Shown piece by piece: positions 41,381-51,126 of a stretch of DNA of 64,000 nt (its first letter is position 1; each line of letters starts with the position of its first letter). The stretch is from assembly GCA_964621265.1 (NCBI GenBank), contig CAZULQ010000001.1, positions 124,001 through 188,000 of the forward strand. The letters run 5' to 3'. The notes under the pieces were generated by a model that saw only the letters and a list, made by a program, of their open reading frames with translations, was not told where the DNA came from and made no database searches. Source of the stretch: Porcipelethomonas sp964621265. Lineage in GTDB: Bacteria > Bacillota > Clostridia > Oscillospirales > Ruminococcaceae. A program made the translations under genes and the position numbers.

Positions 41381-43450
41381 TCAGCTCATCATATATCTTG
41401 CAATTTCAATTACATCATAAAGATTTACGTCGCCGTCACTATTATAATCGGCGATTTCCTTTTCTTCCTCTGTGAATTCTCTTGCATTCATGATATATCT
41501 TGCGATTTCGATTGCATCATAGAGATTGATTGACTCGTCACCTGTTATGTCACCCTTAACCGTTACGGGAACATATTCACCGAGCGAAACAAAATTTCTG
41601 TTATACTTTTGCGCATAAGTCTGTGCGGTTGAATCTGTGTAGCCGTATATAACAGAGTCCTGAGGAATAGTTGATTCATCATCAAATATTATGCAGTTCG
41701 GATTTTCAAATCTGATTTCTATGCCATCACATCCGCTGAATGCACCACTTCCGATTTCAGTCACAAGTCTTGTAAGTGTGATGTATTCAAGAGAAGTACA
41801 GCCTTTGAATATTTCGCTTCCAAGCTTTATGCCGCCTTTGGCAGTTGCCTGCTTATCGGGAATCACAACATTTTCAATAAGTTCAGCATAGTCCGCCCAC
41901 GGATATCCGAGAATTACACCTTCACCCGACAGGGAAAGTGTAAACACCTTATCATTTTCTGTCTCAACATTGCCTGCCTCCCAGCTTACGCCGTACATCT
42001 CGCCGGAAAATTCAGGAGCAGTAGCCCTGAATGAAACCTGCATGTCCTTGTCGGGAACAATAAGTCTTGACGCATCACCAAAAGAAATCTTATACATGAT
42101 ATCTATATTATATGTATCGGGTACAAGGTGAATTATTCTTGTTCTGTAAACTGAATATGAGCTTTCCGTGTTTTTACCTGTAATGTGAAGTCCGAGTCCC
42201 TCGCCTGGTCTGAATACATAGTCTCTTTCTTCATCAATATCAACAGTTATTCTCTTTTTTATAAAGGATGTAACGTCACCTTCATAGCTGTTCAGTTCTT
42301 TAAAGGATTTCTCCTCAGCTTCTATCATATTTGCACGGATTGTGAATACCTGTTCATCGCCCTCAGCCCAGTTATAGTCTTTTCTGTTGCTGACTGCATC
42401 ACAGTCTGAAAGAAGTGAGCTTACAGAAAGCAGTACAGGTACGTTCTCCTCAAACTCGTAGCCAATTCTTCTGATGTCGTGTACATATGTCTTACTGACT
42501 ACTCCCCAGCCGATTATTCCTGTACCTTCTCCATAATAATTAGCGGAAAATGAGCCCCACTTTTCGCCATAGTTTGTAGCAGAAAAGCTGTAAAGAGCAG
42601 TCTGTGACGGATAGAAAAGAACGTATTCTATCGAGTCATAACCGAGCTTAACATTGATTTTACCGATACCGTCAAGAACCTGAGGGTTCAAAATCATGCT
42701 CTGTTCTTCTGCGTAAGCCGCAACAGCTGAACCTATCGGAGCAAACATTATAACCCTGCTTCCCTCAGCGGCAGAAAAGGCAGTCGGGTCGATAACACAG
42801 TCAGGGTTATCAATCGTTACAATCATGTTTATACTATTGTTGTCATTTGCAAAGGCTTCTTCGCCGATTTCAGAGACAGTTTCCGGTATGAATACCTTTA
42901 ATATCTGAGTACAGCCCGAGAAAGCGTTTTTTTCGATAGCTGTAACACCGTCCTGAATAAAAACCTCCTTGAGTGAAGAACAGCCGCTGAAGGCTGATGC
43001 CTTTATAACGCCTACATTCCCCGGAATATTAACTGATTCCAGCTTGCTGCACCATATAAATGCACTGCTTCCGATTTCCTCTAGCCCATTCGGAAGATCA
43101 ATTTCCTTTAAAGCATAACAGCTCTGAAATGCTCTGACGCCGATTCTTCTGACTGAATCAGGAAGAGTAACTGAAGTGAGTTTTTCGCAGTTTCTGAATG
43201 CAGAATCATCAATTTCCTCAACAGGCACCCCCTCAATCTCACCCGGAACAGTCATGGTCGTAACACCAGTGTCGCCACAATCGGTGATTTTAGCATAGTC
43301 AAATGTGCCGTCTGTATTTTCGTCTACCAGTTCATAGCTCAGCTTCCCGTAAATCCCTTCGGCACTGACGTTCAAAGGCATGACGGCCATTATGTTCACA
43401 GACAGCGCAAGGCAAGTAATAATCCCTGAAAGTTTTCTTTTCACATTCAT
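41381..43450 (-). CDS. Secreted BspA-type leucine-rich-repeat protein with C-terminal dockerin
   Basis: A 689-residue secreted protein. Order: signal peptide (about 1-31); an array of LRR_5/BspA repeats of about 23 residues (LTSVTLPDSVRRIGVRAFQSC, EIDLPNGLEEIGSSAFIWC and others, about 60-240); a central region without repeats that I do not recognise (about 260-530); a second short LRR patch (about 540-600); and a dockerin (about 630-689) with two calcium loops (GDITGDESINLYDAIEIARY, ADYNSDGDVNLYDVIEIARY). BspA repeats often bind proteins or glycans; no catalytic domain is evident. The ATG at 43450 follows GGAGG; the ATG at 43492 is rejected. It is similar to 44912 across ackA. Confidence 0.88.
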   Translation of the reverse strand: MNVKRKLSGIITCLALSVNIMAVMPLNVSAEGIYGKLSYELVDENTDGTFDYAKITDCGDTGVTTMTVPGEIEGVPVEEIDDSAFRNCEKLTSVTLPDSVRRIGVRAFQSCYALKEIDLPNGLEEIGSSAFIWCSKLESVNIPGNVGVIKASAFSGCSSLKEVFIQDGVTAIEKNAFSGCTQILKVFIPETVSEIGEEAFANDNNSINMIVTIDNPDCVIDPTAFSAAEGSRVIMFAPIGSAVAAYAEEQSMILNPQVLDGIGKINVKLGYDSIEYVLFYPSQTALYSFSATNYGEKWGSFSANYYGEGTGIIGWGVVSKTYVHDIRRIGYEFEENVPVLLSVSSLLSDCDAVSNRKDYNWAEGDEQVFTIRANMIEAEEKSFKELNSYEGDVTSFIKKRITVDIDEERDYVFRPGEGLGLHITGKNTESSYSVYRTRIIHLVPDTYNIDIMYKISFGDASRLIVPDKDMQVSFRATAPEFSGEMYGVSWEAGNVETENDKVFTLSLSGEGVILGYPWADYAELIENVVIPDKQATAKGGIKLGSEIFKGCTSLEYITLTRLVTEIGSGAFSGCDGIEIRFENPNCIIFDDESTIPQDSVIYGYTDSTAQTYAQKYNRNFVSLGEYVPVTVKGDITGDESINLYDAIEIARYIMNAREFTEEEKEIADYNSDGDVNLYDVIEIARYMMS

Positions 43451-43561
43451 TTTAATTCCTCCGGCTTTTAATTCATTTAAACATTCTAACACTAAAAAAA
43501 CATCGTGTCAAGGCATGGAACAAAAAGTTGTTAAAAAAATATCAGAAATTTCGCTTTACCC

Positions 43562-43591
43562 CTTGCATTTTTCTGCAAGAAGTTATATAAT
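43562..43591 (+). promoter_or_regulatory. Promoter of ackA with hairpin over the -35
   Basis: TTGCAT (43563-43568), 17-bp spacer, TATAAT (43586-43591). The -35 lies in an inverted repeat CTTGCA/TGCAAG (43562-43579), a possible operator. Confidence 0.7.
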
Positions 43592-43656
43592 AATAGTGTA
43601 TGATGCGGAATTGCTGAAATTCCGCAAAAAATTATTTTCCGAAAGGTTGTATAAAA

Positions 43657-44856
43657 ATGTTAATTTTAGTTGTTAACGCAGGTAGTTCATCACTCAAGTA
43701 TCAGCTTATTGATATGGACGATGAAAAGGTAATCGCAAAGGGTAACTGTGACAGAATCGGTATTGACGGTCACATTTCACACAAGACTCACGATGGCAGA
43801 ACTCTCGATGAAGACTGTGCATTCCCAACACACACAGAAGCTTTTGAAAAGCTTACTGACACTCTCCTCAACAGTGACGCTGCTGTTATCAAGAGCATGG
43901 CTGAAATTTCAGCTGTTGGTCACAGAATCGTACAGGGTGCTGAAATCTTCAGTGAAACAACTCTCGTAACAGACGAGGTTATCGATAAGATTGATGAGCT
44001 TGCTGAGCTTGCTCCTGTTCACAATCACGCTCACGCACTCGCTCTCAGAGCCTGCAAGAAGGTATTTGACCCTTCAGTTCCACAGGCAGTTGTATTCGAC
44101 ACAGCATTCCACCAGACAATGCCTCCTAAGGCTTATATGTATGGTCTCCCATACGAAGACTATGAAAAGTATCACATCAGAAAGTACGGCTTCCACGGTA
44201 CTTCACACAGATTTGTTACAATGGCTCTCGCTGAAGCTATGGGCAAGAAGCCTGAAGACCTCAAGATTATTTCATGCCACCTCGGTAACGGTTCTTCAAT
44301 CACAGCTGTTGAAAACGGCAAGTCAATTGATACATCAATGGGCTTTACTCCTCTCGATGGTCTTATCATGGGTACACGTTCAGGCTGTATCGACGCTTCT
44401 GCTGTTACATACCTTGCAAAGAAGCTCAACATGACTCCTGATGAAATGAGCAACTACCTCAACAAGAAGTGTGGCTTCCTCGGCGTTTCACACATTTCTT
44501 CTGATAACAGAGAAATCTATGAGGCTATCCACAACGGCGACGAAAAGGCTCAGCTCACAGCTGACATGCTCAGATATGAAATCAAGAAGTTTATCGGTTC
44601 TTACATCGCAGTTATGAACGGCGTTGACGCTATTCTCTTCACAGGCGGTATCGGTGAAAACTCATGGGAAGTAAGAGAAGGTGTTTGTACAAATGTTGAT
44701 TACCTCGGAATCAAGATTGACAACGAGCTCAACAAGACAGTAAGAGGCACACTCACTAAGATTTCAACTCCTGATTCAAAGGTGGAAGTATGGGTTGTTC
44801 CTACAAACGAAGAACTCCTCATCGCAAGAGATACTCTCGCACTTATCTCAAAGTAA
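43657..44856 (+). CDS. ackA: Acetate kinase
   Basis: A 399-residue acetate kinase, full length, which makes ATP from acetyl phosphate at the end of fermentation. Signatures: LVVNAGSSSLKYQL at the N-terminus, HNHAHALALRACK, the catalytic HGTSHRFV, HLGNGSSI, and IDTSMGFTPLDGLIMGTRSG. GAAAGG precedes the ATG, and a strong promoter lies at 43562. It stands alone without pta next to it. Its codons are more biased (many CTC, CAC, ATC) than in neighbouring genes, consistent with high expression. Confidence 0.97.
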   Translation: MLILVVNAGSSSLKYQLIDMDDEKVIAKGNCDRIGIDGHISHKTHDGRTLDEDCAFPTHTEAFEKLTDTLLNSDAAVIKSMAEISAVGHRIVQGAEIFSETTLVTDEVIDKIDELAELAPVHNHAHALALRACKKVFDPSVPQAVVFDTAFHQTMPPKAYMYGLPYEDYEKYHIRKYGFHGTSHRFVTMALAEAMGKKPEDLKIISCHLGNGSSITAVENGKSIDTSMGFTPLDGLIMGTRSGCIDASAVTYLAKKLNMTPDEMSNYLNKKCGFLGVSHISSDNREIYEAIHNGDEKAQLTADMLRYEIKKFIGSYIAVMNGVDAILFTGGIGENSWEVREGVCTNVDYLGIKIDNELNKTVRGTLTKISTPDSKVEVWVVPTNEELLIARDTLALISK

Positions 44857-44871
44857 TCATACAAAAAGATT

Positions 44872-44901
44872 AAGGACGTCCGAATGGGCGTCCTTTTTTA
44901 T
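44872..44901 (+). terminator. Terminator of ackA
   Basis: The stem AAGGACG/CGTCCTT is followed by TTTTT. It is also placed to affect the convergent LRR gene. Confidence 0.75.
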
Positions 44902-44911
44902 ATCTGTTTAA

Positions 44912-46519
44912 TTAATTCATCATATATTTTGCAATTTCAATTACATCATAAAGATTGACAACTCCATCGCCGTTATAGTCAGCGGTTTCTGTTTCAGCCT
45001 CTGTGAAATCTCTTGCATCCATTATGTATTTTGCGATTTCAATTGCATCGTAAAGATTTAACTGACTGTCTCCTGTGATGTCGCCTGTAACTACCTTAAT
45101 ATATTCGCCGATTGAAACGAAACTTCTTCCATATTTTTCTGCATATTCTTCAGCAGTTGAATTTGTAAGACCATAGATTGTACCATCAAAACGATAATTG
45201 AAATCACTGTCTATTCCGTTTGCAACAATTTCATCCGAGGCACCCATTTCACATTCAGGATTTAATATAGTCAGACTTTCAAGGCTCTTGCAGCCGCAGA
45301 ATGCGCCACCGCCAATGCTTGCAACACTTTCAGGAATTGTTATATCTGTAACTGAGGAACAGTTTAAAAATGCAGAACTTTCAATATTTGTAACACCATC
45401 GGAAATCGTTACATCAACAAGATTTTCGCATCCATAAAACGCACATGAACCAATGCTTTCAACGCCTTCGGGAATTGTTACACCTGTAAGAAGTATGCAT
45501 TCGCCGAATGCATAACCTACAATACTTGTAACCCCATCAGGAATTACAACATCATCTCTGCAGTTTTTTGCGTCAACCAATATGCCATTTACAACAACGA
45601 ACGGACTTTCATCATGCATTTCTTCAAGCCAGCGTGTTTCCTTGAAAGCATGTGCTCCGATACTGACAACACTTTCGGGAATTGTTATATCCAGAAGCCA
45701 TGTGCAGTAATTAAACGCACTACTTCCAATAGTCGTAACGCTGTCAGGAATAACTACACTGTAAATACCTTCACAACCGCTGAACGCCCATTCTCCAATA
45801 CTTTTAACGCCATCAGGGATTATGACATCTCCCTCACAGGCTTTTCCGTCAATTAATATATCATTGACAATAACCAGCGGATTTTCAGCTTTTCTTGCTT
45901 TAAGCCACGCAGTAGCGCTGAATGCACTTACTCCAATGCTTGTAACGCCTTCGGGAATCACAATATTTTCAAGATTTGTACAGTTGCTGAGCACACCATT
46001 TTCAATACTTGTAATGCCTTCAGGAAATACAAAATCTGTAAAGCCCTTACAGCCATTAAAAGCCCACGCACCGATATATGTAACAGTTTCGGGAATTGTT
46101 ACATCCGCAATACTTGCGCATCCGTCAAACGTAAATTCTCCGATATATTCAAGGCTTTCAGGAATTGTTATATTTGTAAGACTTCCGCAGTTCTCAAATG
46201 CACAATCTCCAATAGTTGTAATACTGTCCGGGATTATTACGCTTGTAAGCTTTGAATAACCCTTGAATGCATTTGTCGCAATACTCTTGACAGGGAGCCC
46301 ATTAACTTCAGGTAAAATTTCAATTTCTGTTGCCGAATAATTCAGTCCGCGGACTTTTGCATAGTCATATACGCCGTCTGAGTCCTCGTCAACTGATACA
46401 TAAGTCAAATCACCATCAATAAATTCCTCTGCTCCGGCAATCACAGGCATAACCGCCATAATACTCGCCGTACAGGCAAGAGCTGTCAGAACAGCCGCAA
46501 GCTTATTTTTTATGTTCAT
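44912..46519 (-). CDS. Secreted BspA-type leucine-rich-repeat protein with C-terminal dockerin
   Basis: A 535-residue secreted protein with a signal peptide (about 1-30). About sixteen LRR_5/BspA repeats follow (for example LTSVIIPDSITTIGDCAFENC, IADVTIPETVTYIGAWAFNGC), interrupted by two inserts ending in ...VVNDILIDGKACEGDVIIPDGV and ...VVNGILVDAKNCRDDVVIPDGV. A C-terminal dockerin (about 475-535) carries GDITGDSQLNLYDAIEIAKY and ADYNGDGVVNLYDVIEIAKY. It is simpler than its relative at 41381, and its dockerin is nearly the same. It is probably a non-catalytic cellulosome or surface adhesin component. GGAGG precedes the ATG. Confidence 0.88.
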   Translation of the reverse strand: MNIKNKLAAVLTALACTASIMAVMPVIAGAEEFIDGDLTYVSVDEDSDGVYDYAKVRGLNYSATEIEILPEVNGLPVKSIATNAFKGYSKLTSVIIPDSITTIGDCAFENCGSLTNITIPESLEYIGEFTFDGCASIADVTIPETVTYIGAWAFNGCKGFTDFVFPEGITSIENGVLSNCTNLENIVIPEGVTSIGVSAFSATAWLKARKAENPLVIVNDILIDGKACEGDVIIPDGVKSIGEWAFSGCEGIYSVVIPDSVTTIGSSAFNYCTWLLDITIPESVVSIGAHAFKETRWLEEMHDESPFVVVNGILVDAKNCRDDVVIPDGVTSIVGYAFGECILLTGVTIPEGVESIGSCAFYGCENLVDVTISDGVTNIESSAFLNCSSVTDITIPESVASIGGGAFCGCKSLESLTILNPECEMGASDEIVANGIDSDFNYRFDGTIYGLTNSTAEEYAEKYGRSFVSIGEYIKVVTGDITGDSQLNLYDAIEIAKYIMDARDFTEAETETADYNGDGVVNLYDVIEIAKYMMN

Positions 46520-46622
46520 TTAACATCCTCCTTATAAAATATACTATATTAATATTTTACCACAAAAGCATTTATAAGTCAATGAAAATGAGATGATGCG
46601 GGCACAATAATTCGCCTTTCCC

Positions 46623-46651
46623 TTGCATTATACGGCGTTTTGGTGTAAAAT
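46623..46651 (+). promoter_or_regulatory. Promoter of the heterodimeric ABC exporter operon
   Basis: TTGCAT (46623-46628), 17 bp, TAAAAT (46646-46651), with TG just before the -10. Confidence 0.5.
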
Positions 46652-46701
46652 ATATAATAGGATATTATGCATTAAAGATAACAGACAAAGGAGCCTTATT
46701 C

Positions 46702-48411
46702 ATGCTGAAACTCAGAAGATTTCTGAAAAATTATAAAAAAGAACTAATATTAGGACCATTCTTCAAGCTTCTCGAAGCAATTTTCGAGCTTATCGTTCCG
46801 CTTGTAATGGCGAAAATTATAGATGTCGGAATTAAAAACAACGACAGCGCCTATGTTTTCAAAATGAGCGGCGTACTCGTTATTCTCGGGGTGTGCGGAC
46901 TCGGCTTTGCGCTCACCTGTCAGTACTTTGCGGCGAAGTGTGCCTATGGATTCGGTACTGAACTGCGAGCGGCGCTCTACCGCCATATAAACAAGCTTTC
47001 ACACGCTGAAATTGACAGATTCGGTACATCCTCGCTCACAACCCGTCTTGTAAACGACACAAATCAGGCGCAAAGCGGAGTAAACATGTTTATACGTCTT
47101 GCTGTCAGAGCACCGTTTCTTGTTATCGGTGCGGCAGTCATGGCGGCAATGCTTGACCTTAAGCTGACCCTCATTTTCCTTATAGCTGCACCGCTTATTA
47201 CAGCGGTTATCGTGCTTGTTATGCGAAAGACTGTTCCGATGTACAAGGGTATACAAAAGGGACTTGACAATATTTCACTCCTTACAAGAGAAAACATTGA
47301 AGGCGTAAGAGTTATCAGAGCGTTTTCGAAGCAGGAAAAGGAAAAGCAGGACTTCTTTGAATCAAGTGACAACCTGGCTGACAGCGCTGTTGCAGTAGGC
47401 AGAATTTCTGCTATACTTAATCCTCTGACGTTCATGATTATGAATCTCAGTATTGTTGCAATTCTGTGGTTCGGTGGTATCCGTGTTGATTCGGGTATAC
47501 TCACACAGGGCGAAATCACAGCCTTTGTAAACTATATGACACAGATTCTCCTTGCGCTTATAGTACTTGCAAATCTTATTGTACTTTTCACAAAATCAGC
47601 GGCAGCAGCGTCAAGAATCAATGAATTGTTTGAAACTGAACCGACTGTTTCGGGCGGAACTCTTACTTCGTTCGACCTCACACAGCCTGCACTCGAATTT
47701 GAAAATGTTTCGTTTACTTACCCAGGGGCGGGTGCGGAATCTCTCAGGGGAATAAACTTCCGTCTCGAAAAGAACGAGACTCTCGGAATAATCGGTGGTA
47801 CAGGCTCGGGCAAATCTACACTCGCTTCGCTTATCCCACATTTTTACAATATAGATGAGGGCGAAATCAGAATCTTCGGAAACAATATCAATGAATATTC
47901 TCTTGATTTTCTTCACAGAAATATCGGTCTTGTGCCGCAAAAGGCAGTACTGTTTTCGGGTACTGTAAGAGAAAACATGCGCTGGGCAAAGCCGGACGCT
48001 TCTGATGACGAAATCATAAAGGCGCTTAAGATTGCACAGGCATGGGAATTTGTCAGCGCACTCCCCGATGGTCTTGACTCACATATTTCACAGGGCGGCA
48101 AGAACTTCTCGGGCGGTCAGCGTCAGAGACTTACTATTGCAAGGGCACTCGTCGGAGAACCACCGTTTATCATACTCGATGACAGCATGAGCGCACTTGA
48201 CTACGCCACGGATTTTGCACTCAGAAAAGCAATCTCGGAAGAGCTTGTCAAGGCAACGGTAATCATGATTTCACAGCGTGCCACAACGCTTAAGAATGCC
48301 GACAAGATTCTTGTTCTCGATGACGGCGAGCCTGCCGGTCTCGGCACAAATGAACAGCTCCTTGAAAGCTGTGACGAATACATTGAAATCTATAACTGTC
48401 AGACAAAGTGA
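46702..48411 (+). CDS. ABC transporter half with degenerate NBD (heterodimeric exporter subunit 1)
   Basis: A 569-residue type IV exporter half with six transmembrane helices (about 1-300) and an NBD. Walker A is IGGTGSGKST, the signature is FSGGQRQRLTIARAL, Walker B is FIILDDSMSALD, and the switch position lies in MISQRATTL with Gln in place of His. The catalytic Glu after Walker B is Asp, so this is the degenerate site of a heterodimeric pair (as in BmrCD or TM287/288). The partner starts 11 bp downstream. The substrate is likely a drug or peptide; this is not decidable from sequence. Confidence 0.93.
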   Translation: MLKLRRFLKNYKKELILGPFFKLLEAIFELIVPLVMAKIIDVGIKNNDSAYVFKMSGVLVILGVCGLGFALTCQYFAAKCAYGFGTELRAALYRHINKLSHAEIDRFGTSSLTTRLVNDTNQAQSGVNMFIRLAVRAPFLVIGAAVMAAMLDLKLTLIFLIAAPLITAVIVLVMRKTVPMYKGIQKGLDNISLLTRENIEGVRVIRAFSKQEKEKQDFFESSDNLADSAVAVGRISAILNPLTFMIMNLSIVAILWFGGIRVDSGILTQGEITAFVNYMTQILLALIVLANLIVLFTKSAAAASRINELFETEPTVSGGTLTSFDLTQPALEFENVSFTYPGAGAESLRGINFRLEKNETLGIIGGTGSGKSTLASLIPHFYNIDEGEIRIFGNNINEYSLDFLHRNIGLVPQKAVLFSGTVRENMRWAKPDASDDEIIKALKIAQAWEFVSALPDGLDSHISQGGKNFSGGQRQRLTIARALVGEPPFIILDDSMSALDYATDFALRKAISEELVKATVIMISQRATTLKNADKILVLDDGEPAGLGTNEQLLESCDEYIEIYNCQTK

Positions 48412-48421
48412 GGTGGCAAAA

Positions 48422-50167
48422 ATGATAGAAACCTTAAAAAGAATTTTCGGGTATGCACGCCCTTATAAAAGGCATCTTTTTGCCGCAATCATCTTCTCCT
48501 TTACAGGCGTTACCCTCTCGCTTTTTGTACCTGTTCTTATAGGTGACGCAGTTGACCTTATAGTATCGGAAAACAACGTTGATTTCAAAGGACTTCTGGA
48601 AATACTTGCAGTTCTTGGCGGAGCTGTTCTGATAAGTGCGTTTTTCCAGTGGCTGACTGCTCTTTCCACAAACAGACTTGCTTTTTATACTATCCGTGAC
48701 ATGAGAAACGAGCTTTTCCAGAAGCTTAACAAAACACCGCTCAGCTTTATCGACAGAAGCTCAAAGGGTGAGCTTATAAGCCGCACCGTCAACGATATCG
48801 AGATTATCTCGGACGGTCTTCTACAGGGATTTACCCAGCTTTTCAGCGGTGTTGTGACCATTGTTGGTACACTTGTTTTCATGCTGACAATCAGCGTCAA
48901 GATTGCACTTATTGTTGTAGTGCTTACCCCTGTTTCACTTTTCACTGCGGCTAAAATCACTCAGCTTTCAAAAAAGGCTTTTACACTTCAGTCTGAACAC
49001 AGGGGAAGTCTTAACGGGCTTTCAGAGGAAATGATTGGAAACCAGAAAGTCGTAAAGGCGTTTGCCTACGAAAACAGAGCCGAAAACCGCTTTGATGAGA
49101 TAAATGCGAAAATGGCAAAAAGCGGCGTTAAGGCAGTATTTTTCTCGTCCATGACAAACCCTACAACCCGATTTGTAAACGGTCTTATCTATGCCGCTGT
49201 CGGAACAGCGGGGGCACTGAGCGTTATCGGAACTGTCGGATTTTTCGGCAGTATCACAGTCGGACAGCTTACAAGCTTTTTGTCCTACTCAAACCAGTAC
49301 ACAAAGCCGTTCAATGAAATTTCGGGCGTTATTTCAGAGCTTCAGAATGCAGTCGCTTCGGCAAAGAGAGTATTTGCTGTGATTGATGAACCTGAGGAAT
49401 CCTCCGATGAAGGAAAAACTGTTCTGACACAGTCCGACGGCTCAATGAAGCTTGAAAACGTGAGCTTTTCCTATGTTTCGGAAAAGCCGCTTATCAAAGA
49501 CTTCAACCTCAGCGTAAAGCCCGGACAGAAGATTGCAATTGTAGGTCCGACAGGCTGTGGAAAAACAACGGTTATAAATCTTCTCCTGAGATTTTACGAC
49601 ATAAATTCGGGCAGTATCAGCCTTTCGGGCACGGATATCCGTGAAATCACACGTTCAAGTCTGCGCTCGATGTTCGGAATGGTTTTACAGGACACATGGC
49701 TTTTTACAGGTACTGTCGCTGAAAATATCGCCTACGGCAAGCCAGACGCAACACAGGAAGAAATCGAACAGGCGGCAAGGGCGGTACACGCTCACAGCTT
49801 TATAAGACGTCTGCCACAGGGTTACAACACTCTCATTACAGAAGAAGGCGGCGAGCTTTCACAGGGTCAGCGTCAGCTTGTTTCAATTGCAAGAATCATG
49901 CTCACAAATCCTCCGATACTCATTCTTGACGAGGCGACTTCAAGCATAGACATCAGAACAGAACAGCGTGTACAGCGTGCATTTGAAAAGCTCATGAAGG
50001 GCAAGACCAGCTTTATTATCGCTCACCGTCTTTCCACAATCAGAAATGCCGATGTGATACTCGTCATGAAGGACGGAAATATTATCGAACAGGGCAGTCA
50101 TGATGAACTTATGCATAAAAACGGATTCTATGCTAATCTTTACAACAGCCAGTTTGCGGCAATATGA
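48422..50167 (+). CDS. ABC transporter half with canonical NBD (heterodimeric exporter subunit 2)
   Basis: A 581-residue exporter half with six transmembrane helices and an NBD with full motifs: Walker A VGPTGCGKTT, signature LSQGQRQLVSIARI, Walker B ILILDEATSSID with catalytic Glu, and switch His in IAHRLSTI. It complements the degenerate subunit encoded just upstream. The ATG at 48422, behind GTGAGGTGG, is chosen over 48278, which would overlap the upstream gene by over 130 bp. Its stop is followed by the MoxR gene within 12 bp, so these may be cotranscribed. Confidence 0.93.
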   Translation: MIETLKRIFGYARPYKRHLFAAIIFSFTGVTLSLFVPVLIGDAVDLIVSENNVDFKGLLEILAVLGGAVLISAFFQWLTALSTNRLAFYTIRDMRNELFQKLNKTPLSFIDRSSKGELISRTVNDIEIISDGLLQGFTQLFSGVVTIVGTLVFMLTISVKIALIVVVLTPVSLFTAAKITQLSKKAFTLQSEHRGSLNGLSEEMIGNQKVVKAFAYENRAENRFDEINAKMAKSGVKAVFFSSMTNPTTRFVNGLIYAAVGTAGALSVIGTVGFFGSITVGQLTSFLSYSNQYTKPFNEISGVISELQNAVASAKRVFAVIDEPEESSDEGKTVLTQSDGSMKLENVSFSYVSEKPLIKDFNLSVKPGQKIAIVGPTGCGKTTVINLLLRFYDINSGSISLSGTDIREITRSSLRSMFGMVLQDTWLFTGTVAENIAYGKPDATQEEIEQAARAVHAHSFIRRLPQGYNTLITEEGGELSQGQRQLVSIARIMLTNPPILILDEATSSIDIRTEQRVQRAFEKLMKGKTSFIIAHRLSTIRNADVILVMKDGNIIEQGSHDELMHKNGFYANLYNSQFAAI

Positions 50168-50178
50168 AAGGACAGAAA

Positions 50179-51126
50179 ATGATAACTCAGGTAACACAAA
50201 AGCTTCGTGATAATATAAAAAAGGTGTTCTCGGGAAATGAAGAAAACCTTGATATGCTCATTTCCGCAATACTGTGCGGAGGACACATTCTTCTTGAAGA
50301 CGTCCCCGGAACAGGCAAGACAACTCTTGGCTTAGCTGCGGCAAAATCAATGGGCGTAAGCTTCGGGAGAATACAGTTTACCCCCGACCTGCTTCCGTCT
50401 GATATCACGGGCGTGAATTTTTACAGTCAGAAAAGCGAGGATTTTTCGTTCAGAAAAGGACCTGTCTTTACAGGCATTCTTTTAGCGGACGAAATTAACC
50501 GTGCGGCACCGAGAACACAGTCCGCACTGCTTGAATGTATGGAAGAAAGACAGGTTACAGCAGACGGCAAAACCTATGAACTCCCATTTCCTTTCATGGT
50601 GATTGCAACGCAGAATCCGCTTGAGCTTTCGGGAACATTTCCGCTTCCCGAAGCACAGCTTGACAGATTTTTTATCAGTATGACCCCGGGCTATCCGTCA
50701 AGAGAAGCAGAACTGAAAATCCTCACGGGTGAAATCGGACGCTGTGCTGAAGATACTCTCTCAGCTGTTGCAGACGAAAACGAAATCAGAGAATGTATGA
50801 AGGAATTACAGCAGGTAAAAGCCGCTGAATGCATTCTCTCATATCTCCTTGACATTGCAGAAAAAACACGTTCAGACAATCGCTATATGCTCGGAATAAG
50901 TCCGAGAGGCTGTCTTGATACAATAAACTGCGCAAGGGCAATTGCCGCTATGAATGACAGAAAATTTGTAATCCCTGATGATATTATAATGGCACTTCCG
51001 TATACAACCGCACACAGAATCATTCCGTCAATGCATGAATATACAGCGCTTGAAAAAAGACGTGAGCTTATAAAACAGACGATATCTGAAATATCGGTGC
51101 CAAAGGAAGAACTATGGAAATTCTGA
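50179..51126 (+). CDS. MoxR-family AAA ATPase
   Basis: A 315-residue AAA+ ATPase. Walker A is DVPGTGKTT, Walker B is GILLADEINRA, sensor 1 is in MVIATQNPLE, followed by PLPEAQLDRFF and a C-terminal lid domain (ISPRGCLDTINCARAIA). MoxR ATPases work as chaperones for von Willebrand or DUF58 partners. AAAGGA stands 6 bp before the ATG at 50179; the ATG at 50164 overlaps the preceding stop and is an alternative. The DUF58 gene overlaps its end by 13 bp, as in the conserved MoxR-DUF58-transglutaminase operon. Confidence 0.93.
   Translation: MITQVTQKLRDNIKKVFSGNEENLDMLISAILCGGHILLEDVPGTGKTTLGLAAAKSMGVSFGRIQFTPDLLPSDITGVNFYSQKSEDFSFRKGPVFTGILLADEINRAAPRTQSALLECMEERQVTADGKTYELPFPFMVIATQNPLELSGTFPLPEAQLDRFFISMTPGYPSREAELKILTGEIGRCAEDTLSAVADENEIRECMKELQQVKAAECILSYLLDIAEKTRSDNRYMLGISPRGCLDTINCARAIAAMNDRKFVIPDDIIMALPYTTAHRIIPSMHEYTALEKRRELIKQTISEISVPKEELWKF

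Noticed and set aside
44912..46519. A tandem DNA repeat array or CRISPR
   Set aside because: The regular 69-bp-like periodicity is that of leucine-rich-repeat codons in an open reading frame; repeats are degenerate and have no equal-length spacers.
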